Of a stretch of DNA of 64,000 nt, positions 51,369 to 60,033 are shown in pieces. The stretch's first letter is position 1, and every line of letters begins with the position of its first letter. Below the pieces are notes generated by a model, which did not search any database, was not told the origin of the DNA, and saw only the letters and a program-made list of their open reading frames with translations. Position numbers and translations under genes: made by a program. The DNA is taken from the NCBI RefSeq assembly GCF_001613325.1, contig NZ_BDCD01000013.1:124001-188000 (forward strand), given 5' to 3'. The stretch is from Nocardia yamanashiensis NBRC 100130 (GTDB lineage Bacteria; Actinomycetota; Actinomycetes; Mycobacteriales; Mycobacteriaceae).

Positions 51369-51782
51369 CTACGAGCCCAGGAAGCCCAGCGGGCCCGCGC
51401 CGCAGGTGGCGCTGCCGGTCAGGGTCGGCTGCGCGACGTTCACGCGCAGTTCCCAGGCCGAACCCTGGAGCACGGCCAGGGTGTGGGTGCCGGCGCCCTT
51501 GGGGGTCCACTGCACGGTGGCCTTGCCGTTGACCGGATCGACCGAGCCGCCGCCGGAGATGATGACGCCGTTGTCCCAGAACGAGACCGGGAACCAATGG
51601 TCGACGGTGGCGGTGATCTGGTAGGTGCAGGCCGCGTAGATATTGCGGGCGTTCACCGACAGTCCGGTGGGCGAGGCCGAGGCGTAGGGCGCGCTCAGGG
51701 CCGCCGAACAGGCCAGCACGCCCAGGGCGGTGGCCCCGACGCCGATTCGGCGGGCGATGTGGTTGTTCACGGACATGGTCAT
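51369..51782 (-). CDS. Secreted protein with a beta-sandwich-like domain
   Basis: A 137-residue protein with a signal peptide (cleavage likely after ASA) and a mature domain rich in beta strands: YQITATVDHWFPVSFWDNG, GGGSVDPVNGKATVQWTPKGAGTHTLAVLQGS, with two cysteines. The pattern resembles immunoglobulin-like domains of secreted actinobacterial proteins. ATG 51776 is an alternative start. The function is unknown. Confidence 0.75.
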   Translation of the reverse strand: MTMSVNNHIARRIGVGATALGVLACSAALSAPYASASPTGLSVNARNIYAACTYQITATVDHWFPVSFWDNGVIISGGGSVDPVNGKATVQWTPKGAGTHTLAVLQGSAWELRVNVAQPTLTGSATCGAGPLGFLGS

Positions 51783-51916
51783 CGAAGTAACTCCCTTGGT
51801 ACCGGCCGCTTCGTGTGCGGTCCGGGCGAACTGTATCGGCTGTCCAGTTCAGTGCGGGGCACTTTCGGGAAAAAACTGAAACACGTTTCTGTCAGAAGGT
51901 CCGGGAAACGCGAAAA

Positions 51917-51940
51917 CCCGCCTCCCCGAAGGGAAGCGGG
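51917..51940 (-). terminator. Hairpin after the MMPL gene
   Basis: Arms 51917-51926 and 51931-51940 pair with one mismatch around a 4-nt loop, 16 bp after the MMPL stop codon. Confidence 0.6.
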
Positions 51941-51955
51941 CTCGCTGACCTGCGA

Positions 51956-54115
51956 TTACCGGCGGGCCGGATCGTAGTCGTGGACGGTCCAATCCGAGCC
52001 GACCTCCTCGATCGGCTGCCGGGCGTCCCCGCCGTGCCCGGGCCACCAGGCCTTGCGGCCGATCAGCGCGGTCACCGCCGGGGTGAAGAACATCGCCATG
52101 ACGAAGGCCGCGATGGCGATGCCCACCGAGATGGCGAAGCCCATCTGCTCGAGCATGGAATTGCCCGCCAGCATCATCGAGGCGAAACTGCCCGCCAGGA
52201 TCAAGCCGGCCGCCGCGATGGTCGGACCCGTATGCCGCACGGCCAGCGCCGCCGCGGTGTGCGGATCGTTGCCCTCGCGGGCCTCCTCACGCAGTCGCGC
52301 CACCATCAGGATGTTGTAGTCCGTCCCGAGCGCCACCACGAACAGGTACATGATGATCGGCATCGTGAAGATCAGGCCCGAATCGCCCTGCACGTGCTGG
52401 AAGATCAGCACCGCCGCGCCGAGCGTCGCGCCGAAGCCCAGGAACACCGAGGCCATCAGGTACCAGGGGGCCACCACCGAGCGCAGCAGCAGTCCGAGCA
52501 CCAGCATGATCAGCACCGCCGCCACCGGGAAGACCACCTTGTAGTCCCGGTTCATGGCCGCCTTGAAGTCGACGAAGACCGAGGTCAGACCGCCCACCTT
52601 GGCTTCGGTACCGGTCGGCGCGGCACTGTGCGCGGTATCCCGCAGCGGGCCGCCGACGATCTCCAGCGCGGCATCGGACTCCGGCGCGGAATTCAGCGTG
52701 ACCTGGTATTCGGCAATCGTCTTGTCCTGCGACAACTTCGGCGGCGACACCTGGCCGACGCCCTCGACTCCGGCCAGGGCCGTGCGGTATTCGTTCAGCT
52801 GCGCATCGTTCAACTGTCCGGCGCCCGCACTGGTCAGGTACACCTGCGACGGCTGCGTGGTGCCGGCGGGCATGCCCTTGAGCATCTCCTTCTGGTACAC
52901 CACCGATTCCGCGGCGTTCGAGGTCGAGCCGGAGCTCAGATCGAACGTCGGATTGAAACCGACGGCGAAGACGCCCAGCGCCACCAGCACGCCGCCGGAC
53001 GCCACCGCGAACACGGCGGGCCGCTTACCCAGGGCCGAGCCGATCGCGGTGAACCGCGCCCCCTTCGGCTCCACCTGCCACGCCTTGGACGGCCAGAACA
53101 CCTTGGTGCCCAGCAGCGAGACGATGGCGGGCACCAGCGTCAGACCCGCGGCCAGGGTCACCGCGACGGCGATGGCCAGGGCGTAACCCATGGAACGGAA
53201 CATGCCCATGGAGGACAGGGTCAGCGCGCCGAAGGCGATGATGACCGCGGCCGCGGCGGAGGTGATGGCCTCGCCGACCCGCTCCACCGCATTGATCACG
53301 GCGGTCTTGGCGTCGTCGCCGGCCCGCAGCCGTTCCCGGAAGCGGAACATCAGGAACAGGATGTAGTCGGTGCCGACGCCGAACATGACGATCGACAGCA
53401 GCGCCTGCACCGAATTGTCGATCTTCAGGTCGAAGGCCTCGGCCGCCATGCCGATCAGGCCGGTGGCCATCGGGGACAGCGCCATGATGACCAGGATGGG
53501 CAGCAGCGCGATCACCGGGCTGCGGAAGATGACCAGCAGCAGCACCACGATCAACAGGATGGTGGCGACCAGAATGATGGCCAGGCCCTTGTTGCCGGAT
53601 TCGGTCTGATCCAGATTCGACGCGGCCGTACCGGTGACACCGGCCTTCAGGTCGGTGCCCGCGGTCTGCTCCTTCAGCGCGTCCCGCAATGCCTTGACCG
53701 CGTCCCCCTGCCGGGTATCGGTCTGGCTGTCCATCTTGGTCATGCCGACCGCGACGATATCCACCAGGCGGTTGTCCGACGGCGGCGTCGCCACGATGCC
53801 GGTGATGTTCTCGATCTTCTTCTCGGTCAGCCGCGCCGCGGCCGTCTGCACGGCCTGCGCGTCGATCTCGCTCAGCGGCGCGCCGTCGGCACGCTCGAAG
53901 ACGATGAGCGCGGCCGGCGGTTCACTGTCCGGGAAGGCCTTCTTCTGCACCTCCGCGGCCTGAATGGACTCGTAATGCGAAGGGAGGAAGTCGGATTGAT
54001 CGGTGGTGGCGGCGAGCTTGGGGGCTACGGCCACCACTCCGACGATGGCGATCAGCCACAGGCCGATCACCAGCCAGGGCTTGTCGACGACGAATCGTCC
54101 GAGGCGGGAGAACAT
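51956..54115 (-). CDS. MMPL/RND family transporter
   Basis: A 719-residue membrane transporter with the usual two repeats of about six helices each. A large extracellular loop follows the first helix (about 35-180) and another lies in the second half. The family motif GTDYILFLMFRFRERL occurs in helix 4-5 and its counterpart GTDYNILMVARLREE in the second half. MMPL proteins export lipids, siderophores or drugs by proton motive force. It lies 37 bp after the EXLDI gene and shares its promoter. Confidence 0.92.
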   Translation of the reverse strand: MFSRLGRFVVDKPWLVIGLWLIAIVGVVAVAPKLAATTDQSDFLPSHYESIQAAEVQKKAFPDSEPPAALIVFERADGAPLSEIDAQAVQTAAARLTEKKIENITGIVATPPSDNRLVDIVAVGMTKMDSQTDTRQGDAVKALRDALKEQTAGTDLKAGVTGTAASNLDQTESGNKGLAIILVATILLIVVLLLVIFRSPVIALLPILVIMALSPMATGLIGMAAEAFDLKIDNSVQALLSIVMFGVGTDYILFLMFRFRERLRAGDDAKTAVINAVERVGEAITSAAAAVIIAFGALTLSSMGMFRSMGYALAIAVAVTLAAGLTLVPAIVSLLGTKVFWPSKAWQVEPKGARFTAIGSALGKRPAVFAVASGGVLVALGVFAVGFNPTFDLSSGSTSNAAESVVYQKEMLKGMPAGTTQPSQVYLTSAGAGQLNDAQLNEYRTALAGVEGVGQVSPPKLSQDKTIAEYQVTLNSAPESDAALEIVGGPLRDTAHSAAPTGTEAKVGGLTSVFVDFKAAMNRDYKVVFPVAAVLIMLVLGLLLRSVVAPWYLMASVFLGFGATLGAAVLIFQHVQGDSGLIFTMPIIMYLFVVALGTDYNILMVARLREEAREGNDPHTAAALAVRHTGPTIAAAGLILAGSFASMMLAGNSMLEQMGFAISVGIAIAAFVMAMFFTPAVTALIGRKAWWPGHGGDARQPIEEVGSDWTVHDYDPARR

Positions 54116-54152
54116 GCGGGAGAAGTCCTTTCGGGGTTCGGCCGCTTGTAGG

Positions 54153-54662
54153 TCAGATGTCGAGGACGGTTTCGGACGGGTTCTCGGTCACATCGGCGAC
54201 GATGCGGAAGACCTTGGCGGGCACTCGATCCCGCAGTTCACCGAGGGTCTCGTAGATGTCGAGGGTGAAGTCGCCGTAGCCGTCGTCGCCGAGGCCGAGC
54301 AGTTCGCGCCAGTTCTTGAAGCCCTTGACCCAGTCGGTCAGCGCGGAGAAGTCGGACTGATCGGAAACCCGTCGCGCGGTGGCGAATTCGAGCTTCTTCT
54401 CCTGGTAGGCGTGCTTGGTGGCGTTCTGCAGGTCCTGCCATTCGATGTAGTGGCGGTGCACGACGAACTTGCCCTTGCGGCTCACGTAGACCCGGACCAC
54501 CTCGGTGCCGGCCTTGGTGACCTCGTTGGCCTCGGCCAGCAGGCGGCCGGTGAACTTCTGGGTGCGGCCGCCGCCGGGGCCGACGCGCAGTTCGAATTCG
54601 CGCAGGCCGGACGGGAGGGCGGGCTGGGTGTCGTCGTCGGTCTTCTGGATGTCGATGGCCAT
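54153..54662 (-). CDS. EXLDI family protein
   Basis: A 169-residue cytosolic protein that ends in TVLDI, the C-terminal motif that names the EXLDI family. It is charged, with a beta-rich N-terminal half (REFELRVGPGGGRTQKFTGRLLAE). The molecular function is unknown. The ATG at 54662 follows GGAG. It is the first gene of an operon with the MMPL transporter, and its promoter region carries several palindromes, so it is probably tightly regulated. Confidence 0.82.
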   Translation of the reverse strand: MAIDIQKTDDDTQPALPSGLREFELRVGPGGGRTQKFTGRLLAEANEVTKAGTEVVRVYVSRKGKFVVHRHYIEWQDLQNATKHAYQEKKLEFATARRVSDQSDFSALTDWVKGFKNWRELLGLGDDGYGDFTLDIYETLGELRDRVPAKVFRIVADVTENPSETVLDI

Positions 54663-54677
54663 GATCAGGCTCCATTT

Positions 54678-54743
54678 CATTCATGAATGCGCATATGAGC
54701 ATTCAGATAGAACAGTGTGTCGCGACTGGGCGAAACACACTGT
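54678..54743. promoter_or_regulatory. Palindromes in the EXLDI leader
   Basis: A 12-bp perfect palindrome (54678-54689) lies next to the ribosome binding site. An inverted repeat with 9-bp arms (54712-54720 and 54735-54743) and a 14-bp spacer lies upstream of it. Both lie between the promoter and the start codon, as operators or leader structures would. Confidence 0.55.
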
Positions 54744-54792
54744 GTAGCAAGCGTTCTCGGTACAACCCCCGAGCTTCTGAGCTCGTGCAATC

Positions 54793-54822
54793 ACTATAAG
54801 TAGACGTATACGTATAGCGCAA
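54793..54822 (-). promoter_or_regulatory. Promoter of the EXLDI-MMPL operon with embedded operator
   Basis: The minus strand has TTGCGC (54817-54822), an 18-bp spacer and TATAGT (54793-54798). The spacer contains the perfect palindrome TATACGTATA (54807-54816), a likely repressor site. Confidence 0.7.
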
Positions 54823-54859
54823 CCCTGAGATGACCCTGAACTTTGCCCTGAGATGCGAA

Positions 54860-54889
54860 AAGGCCCGTCTCCCACCGGAGACGGGCCTT
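54860..54889 (-). terminator. Terminator after the LysR gene
   Basis: A perfect 13-bp stem (54860-54872 with 54877-54889) and a 4-nt loop lie 10 bp after the LysR stop codon. Confidence 0.8.
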
Positions 54890-54899
54890 CGACCTGGAG

Positions 54900-55853
54900 T
54901 TATCGACCGCGACGGGACGACGGTTTGGCGGGTTTGCGAGCGGATCCGGACTTCGGCTTGCCTCCGGCGGGCGGCTTCTTCGCACTCGAGGATGACTTCT
55001 TGGCCGGCGGCTTCTTCGGCTGCTCCTGGCCCGACGGCGAACGCGAGCTGTTGGCGGACCGGCCGCGCACGATGCCGACGAATTCCTCCACCAGTTCCCC
55101 GGTGTGCGCGGTCGGCCAGGCGAGTGCGACCTCGGTGTCCGGTGCGTCGGTGACGGTGCGGTAGACCAGATCCTTGCGATGGTGCAGGCGCGCGATCGAA
55201 TGCGGGACGATGGCCGCGCCGCTCACCGCGGCGACCAATTCCATGGTCATGGCGGCATCGTCGATGTCCGAGGCGTCCTGCATGCGCTCGTCCGCGAGAT
55301 CGGCGGTGCTCACCGCGTCGAAGGCGGCGATCGGATGATCCTTGGGGACGACCACCACGGGCAGTTCGTGATAGAGCGGGATGGCGCTCATGCCGTCACG
55401 ATCGATGGGCAGCCGGACGAAGCACATGTCCACCGCGCCCTCGCGCAGCGCCGACTCCTGCTCCTTCATCGGCACCGGGAGCAATCGCAACGGAATGTCC
55501 GGGAACCGGTCCGCCCACACCCGCTCCCATTTGGTGACCGTGACCCCGGGCACGAAACCGACCCGCAGGCTCGGCACGCCGTCGGGCACCGGTTCGGGCG
55601 CGGCGGCCGCCGCTTCGGCGAGTATCCGGCGCGCCGCGTCGAGCAGTTCCTGCCCGTCGTCGCTGAGCGTGGTCGGACTCACCCCGGGCAGGAAAAGCTT
55701 CGTGCCGAGCTCCTGCTCCAGCTCGATCACGGTGCCGCTCAAGCGCTGCCGGGCGATGCCCAGCGCCTTGGCCGCACGCGCGAAGTGCAACTCCTCCGCG
55801 ACCGCGACGAACCACCGCAGTCGTTCCACATCGATGGACTCGAACCGGCTCAT
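54900..55853 (-). CDS. LysR-family transcriptional regulator with basic C-terminal tail
   Basis: The 317-residue protein has an N-terminal winged HTH (ERLRWFVAVAEELHFARAAKALGIARQRLSGTVIELEQELG) and a type 2 periplasmic-binding-like effector domain (about 90-265). The last 50 or so residues are a Lys/Ser/Pro/Arg-rich histone H1-like tail, unusual for LysR proteins and common in actinobacterial nucleoid-associated proteins. The ATG at 55853 is chosen; the frame to 55985 overlaps the divergent gene. It probably regulates itself and the divergent DUF5997 gene. Confidence 0.88.
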   Translation of the reverse strand: MSRFESIDVERLRWFVAVAEELHFARAAKALGIARQRLSGTVIELEQELGTKLFLPGVSPTTLSDDGQELLDAARRILAEAAAAAPEPVPDGVPSLRVGFVPGVTVTKWERVWADRFPDIPLRLLPVPMKEQESALREGAVDMCFVRLPIDRDGMSAIPLYHELPVVVVPKDHPIAAFDAVSTADLADERMQDASDIDDAAMTMELVAAVSGAAIVPHSIARLHHRKDLVYRTVTDAPDTEVALAWPTAHTGELVEEFVGIVRGRSANSSRSPSGQEQPKKPPAKKSSSSAKKPPAGGKPKSGSARKPAKPSSRRGR

Positions 55854-55932
55854 TCCACCCAGGCTATTGCACGGCGGCGGCGTCACCGCACCGCGCGCCC
55901 GGTTGCCGCGGCCCGCCCGATACCCTTGATCG

Positions 55933-56349
55933 GTGAGCCCGGACAAGAACCCCCAGACCATGAAGCCGCTGACCGCGGCCAACAAGCTCGGTATCTACCT
56001 GCCGGCGACCCCTGAGGAGTTCCGCAACAACCCGGTCACCCGCGCGCAGCTCGAAGAGCTCCGCACCAACCCGCCGCAGTGGCTGACCGATCTGCGACAG
56101 ACCGGTCCGTTCCCCCGCGATGTGGTGGCCCGCAAACTCGGGGTATCCAATTCCGGCCTGGTGCGCGCCGGTATCGAGGAAGCCCTCGACGCCGAACAGA
56201 TCGCCGCCCTGCTCGCCGAACCCCCCGCCTGGCTGCTCCGCGAACGCGAGAACCTGATCGAGGTCCGCAAGGAAGCCGAGCGCGTCAAGACCAAGGAAGC
56301 CGACCGCCGCGCCGCCTCCAACCGCCCGCCGAAGCGCCTGTTCGGGTAG
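55933..56349 (+). CDS. DUF5997 family protein
   Basis: A 138-residue basic protein with KPLTAANKLGIYLPATPEEFRNNPVTRAQLEELRTNPP and a charged C-terminal helix, matching DUF5997, an actinobacterial family of unknown function. It is divergent from the LysR gene with 79 bp between starts, a common pairing. The GTG at 55933 is used; an ATG lies 9 codons in. Confidence 0.85.
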   Translation: MSPDKNPQTMKPLTAANKLGIYLPATPEEFRNNPVTRAQLEELRTNPPQWLTDLRQTGPFPRDVVARKLGVSNSGLVRAGIEEALDAEQIAALLAEPPAWLLRERENLIEVRKEAERVKTKEADRRAASNRPPKRLFG

Positions 56350-56363
56350 GCCCGGCTCTCGGG

Positions 56364-56397
56364 ACTCTCAGGGGCTTACGCCCCCGAACCCCCTCGG
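56364..56397. repeat. 34-bp interspersed intergenic repeat, copy B
   Basis: It differs from 45016-45049 at one position. It lies 15 bp after the DUF5997 stop codon and may serve as a terminator hairpin. The rest of 56398-56537 shows a second inverted repeat-like stretch (about 56464-56520) and no gene. Confidence 0.75.
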
Positions 56398-56537
56398 TGG
56401 AGGACGCGGAAACGAATTCTCAGCGGCTGCCGCCCAGCCGGGGCGCCGGGTGATCGTCGGGAACTGGTCGCGGTGTTCATCGGCGGATGCCGCAACCAGT
56501 TCCCGGTGATCGCTCCGCCGGGTTGAGGGTTACCCGG

Positions 56538-59500
56538 TCAGAGACGGCGGAGGACCCGATCCACGAGGTCGGGGGCGGCGCCGAGGTAGTTTTCGGGGCG
56601 GAGCAGGTCTGCCAGTTCGGGTTTGGACAGGTGGAAGGCGATATCCGGGGATTCGGCCAGGATGTCGGCCAGGGGGCGGGCGGTGGACTGGGATTCGAAG
56701 GACGCCGATTGCAGGGTCTTCTTGGCGACCGGTTTGCCGAGCAGGGGGGCCAGGCGGATCGAGAGGCGCTCGGAGACTATTTGGCCTTCGCTGAGTGCGA
56801 GATTGGCGGTCATGCGGTCGGCGTCGGCGGTCAGGCCGTTGGCGAGTTCGACGGCGGTGTGGGCCGCGCCGCCCACCAGGAGCAGGCAGTCGCGCAGCGG
56901 CCGCCATTCGGCGTGCCAGGCGCCGGCCGGGCGTTCGTCCTCGGCCAGCAGCGCGCCGAAGAGGGTGGAGGCCAGTGCGGGGACCTGCAGGGCGGCCGCG
57001 CGGATCATGGTGCTGAGCACCGGATTTCGCTTCTGCGGCATGGCCGAGGATTCACCGCGTCCGGCGGCGGCGGGTTCGACGAGTTCGCCGATCTCGCTGC
57101 GGGACTGCGAGATCACGTCGACGGCGAGCTTGCCCAGCACCCCGGAGGTGAGCGCCAGCGCCGATGCCAGGTCGGCGATCGGGGTGCGGGCGGTGTGCCA
57201 GGGAATCGGGCTGATGGTGAGGGAGAGTTCGGCGGCGAACGCCTCGGTGAGGCGCTGCGCGATCTCGGCGGCGGGCGCCTGGGCGAGATCGGAATCGGTG
57301 CAGCGGGCGCACTCCACATAGGAGGCGAGAGTGCCTGCGGCCCCGCCCAATTGGACCGGCAGCGAGGCGCGGACGCGGGTGAGGCGTTCGCGAGCGTCCA
57401 GCAGGCCCTGCATCCAGATCGCGACCTTCGCGCCGAAAGTGGTGGGGACCGCGTGCATGGCGAGGGTGCGCCCGGCGATCGGGGTGCTGCGATGGTCCCG
57501 CGCCAGATCTGCGAGCGACACCAGGACACAGTCGATATCGGCGATGATGACCGCGAGCACCCGCGATGCGATCAGCATGGTCGCGGTATCGAGAATGTCC
57601 TGACTGGTCGAGCCGTAATGCACATAGTTGGCGCTGGCCGGATCCACATCGGCGACCGCGCGGTGCAGCCGCTCCACGAAGCACACCACCGGATTCGCCG
57701 CGCCCCGTGCGGCTTCCGCGATCTCGCGCGGATCGAACTCGTGCTCGCGCACCGCGATGGCGAGATGTTCGGTGACGGTCGGCGGCACCATGCCCAGGCG
57801 CGCCTGGGCCCGGGCGAGCGCCAGCTCCACCTCCAGCATGGCCTCGATCCAGGCATCGTCGCCCAGCAGGGATTCCACCGGCGTACCCACGCCCACGGGG
57901 GCGAGCAGGCCGCACTCGACCGTCATATCGTCATGCCTTTCACAGTGATTCGCTGATTCCTGATATCGATGGGCGGTGAGGATCTCGCGGGCGATGGCAT
58001 CGCCGTCGGCGAGGGTCACCGAATTGACGCCGGGGCGCGCACCGGCCGCCGTCACCCAGCGCACCGCCTCGGTCGGCACCCCGAAGGCGAAGCGGCGCGG
58101 GTGAATTCGCCCGCTCGCCTCCACCACGTGATGCGAGCCGGGCGCGACGGCCAGCCCGCCGGTGCGGTAGGCGCTGCCGTCCGGCGAGCCGATCACGTAG
58201 TCGCGCGCCTGCTCCCGCTGCACCAGGTTGCGCAGCAGGGGATCCGCGGTGCGCCGCAGGTCCGGGGCGGGCAGCCAGGCGTCGATGAGCGTGCGCCCGG
58301 CCGCCACCGAACCCGCGACCTGCGGTGAGCGCGCGACGAATTCGTGCCCGTCGATGCCGACCCGCATACCGGGCCCGACCACCCGCACCACCCCGGCCCG
58401 GATGAGCGCCGCCAGCTCGGCGATGCGCGCGGCCGGCGGGCCGATGGACAGGAAGGCGTTCATCGGCGTGTACCAGCGGTCCAGGTCGTCCCGATACGAC
58501 GACCCCGCGATCCCGCCGTAGTCGACGATCAACCGGACCTCGTTGCGCAGATCCCGCAGCACGTCCAGGGCGGCCTTCACCGGACCGCGCACATTCCCCA
58601 GCTTCGCCTGCCGCACATCGGCATCCAGGTAGGCCAGCAGCCAGTGCTGGAATTCCGCCGGAGCGCCGAAGCGGCGGCCGCCGGTGGGATCGACGAGACT
58701 GAACCAGTCCCAGCGCTGCCGGTCCCGGATATCGAAGCGCGCCAGCAGTTCCGACGCGGCCTCGTCGTTCGCGGCGGCGAGATAGCGGGCGCGGAAGGAC
58801 TCCAGGCGCATCGGGCTGAGGCGGTCGGCCAGCAGGCCCGCGTAGTAGACCGACTCCACTTCGCGGGCGATCAGCGGCCAGACGTCCCGGCGGAACGACA
58901 CGTCCCCGGATTGCCGGGCGCGCCTGCGTAATTCGGCGATACGGTCGGAGTCGAGCAGCACGGGCAGGTAGCGCTCGTCCACGCCCTTCTGATTCTCCCC
59001 GCGGGCGTGATGCGGCACGCCGCGCCGGCAACCGGCGATGATCTGCGGCTCCCGGCCGGACGGGATGTACTCCAGTCCGGCATCGGATTCCTTGAAGCGG
59101 CCGCCGCGCCCGGCGGTGAGCAGCACCAGATAGTCGAAGAAGGTGAGCCCGAGGCCGCGCACCAGCAGCGGTTCGCGTTCCGGAATCCGGTCCAGGTCGA
59201 TATCGGCGGCATTGGCGGGCGGGATGTGGCCGAGGCCGAGGCGGCGGGCCGAATCCGGCAGGGCGCCCGGTTCGTTCGCGCCGAGTTCGGCCAGATGTCC
59301 CTGGGCCAGCACCACGGCGTGCAGGCCGCGCAGGCGTTCGCCGGTGCTCAGCTCCACCTCTTGCAGACCACCGGGTCCGTCGCGCAGATCGACGGCGGTT
59401 GCCGTGATTTCGCGTACGTGCACCCATTCCGCGTAGTGGTCGCGGGTGCGTTCGAAAACCCAGCGCAGATAATGGCCGTAGAAGTAGCGCGGCGGATAGC

Positions 59501-59861
59501 TTTCCGGGCGGATGCGCAGCGCTTCCCGATAGGCGTCGGCGGGCAATCCCGCGAAATTGCCTATTTTGGCCAGGAAATTGGCCCATTCGTAGAGGCTGGG
59601 GCCGCGGTCGACCGGGCCGGCCATATCGACGCTGTCGTCGGTGAAGGCCGTAACCTGTTCCGCCACCGTGTTCATCAGCAGGTGAGCGGACTGGCCGGTG
59701 CGCCACACGGCGCCGGTGCCGACGCGCGCCGAGTCGATCAAGACCAGTTCCACGCCCGCGGAATTGCCTAGCTGCCGGGCATTAGCACAAATTCGTTCGA
59801 AGACATTCAGACCACGCGGTCCCATTCCTACGATCGCTATACGCAATGCGTTGTCGAGCAT
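56538..59861 (-). CDS. Fusion of CreE/HpyO-type FAD monooxygenase and fumarase-superfamily lyase; candidate aspartate-nitrosuccinate (nitrous acid) enzyme
   Basis: A single frame of 1107 residues. Residues 1-640 are a FAD/NAD(P)-binding protein of the NAD_binding_9 type: AIVGMGPRGLNVFERI (dinucleotide loop, residues 9-24), GAVWRTGQSAHLLMNT near 50-65, and VLAQGHLAELG near 185. This family includes the aspartate monooxygenase CreE and urate hydroxylase HpyO. Residues 646-1107 are an aspartase/fumarase-superfamily lyase: HYGSTSQDILDTA near 749, TFGAKVAIWMQGL near 810, and the signature GESSAMPQKRNP near 940. Its relatives are usually named carboxymuconate cycloisomerase, but the group includes nitrosuccinate lyase CreD. 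CreE then CreD convert aspartate through nitrosuccinate to fumarate and nitrous acid. The fused order fits that pathway. An ATG at 57926 with AAAGG upstream could also give the lyase alone. Confidence 0.75.
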   Translation of the reverse strand: MLDNALRIAIVGMGPRGLNVFERICANARQLGNSAGVELVLIDSARVGTGAVWRTGQSAHLLMNTVAEQVTAFTDDSVDMAGPVDRGPSLYEWANFLAKIGNFAGLPADAYREALRIRPESYPPRYFYGHYLRWVFERTRDHYAEWVHVREITATAVDLRDGPGGLQEVELSTGERLRGLHAVVLAQGHLAELGANEPGALPDSARRLGLGHIPPANAADIDLDRIPEREPLLVRGLGLTFFDYLVLLTAGRGGRFKESDAGLEYIPSGREPQIIAGCRRGVPHHARGENQKGVDERYLPVLLDSDRIAELRRRARQSGDVSFRRDVWPLIAREVESVYYAGLLADRLSPMRLESFRARYLAAANDEAASELLARFDIRDRQRWDWFSLVDPTGGRRFGAPAEFQHWLLAYLDADVRQAKLGNVRGPVKAALDVLRDLRNEVRLIVDYGGIAGSSYRDDLDRWYTPMNAFLSIGPPAARIAELAALIRAGVVRVVGPGMRVGIDGHEFVARSPQVAGSVAAGRTLIDAWLPAPDLRRTADPLLRNLVQREQARDYVIGSPDGSAYRTGGLAVAPGSHHVVEASGRIHPRRFAFGVPTEAVRWVTAAGARPGVNSVTLADGDAIAREILTAHRYQESANHCERHDDMTVECGLLAPVGVGTPVESLLGDDAWIEAMLEVELALARAQARLGMVPPTVTEHLAIAVREHEFDPREIAEAARGAANPVVCFVERLHRAVADVDPASANYVHYGSTSQDILDTATMLIASRVLAVIIADIDCVLVSLADLARDHRSTPIAGRTLAMHAVPTTFGAKVAIWMQGLLDARERLTRVRASLPVQLGGAAGTLASYVECARCTDSDLAQAPAAEIAQRLTEAFAAELSLTISPIPWHTARTPIADLASALALTSGVLGKLAVDVISQSRSEIGELVEPAAAGRGESSAMPQKRNPVLSTMIRAAALQVPALASTLFGALLAEDERPAGAWHAEWRPLRDCLLLVGGAAHTAVELANGLTADADRMTANLALSEGQIVSERLSIRLAPLLGKPVAKKTLQSASFESQSTARPLADILAESPDIAFHLSKPELADLLRPENYLGAAPDLVDRVLRRL

Positions 59862-60033
59862 TCACTCTCACCGATTCACGCTCGAAATCATGCCCGGTAG
59901 CGGGCACGTCGCCGAGGCTAGCAGTGCCCGAAATATCCCTCAAGAACGTGTGGTATGGAATGCCGGAATAGTCCTGAAAAATGGCAATTCGCATACGCTC
60001 TCGGCCGTCGCGCGGCAGCACTACCATTGGTAC

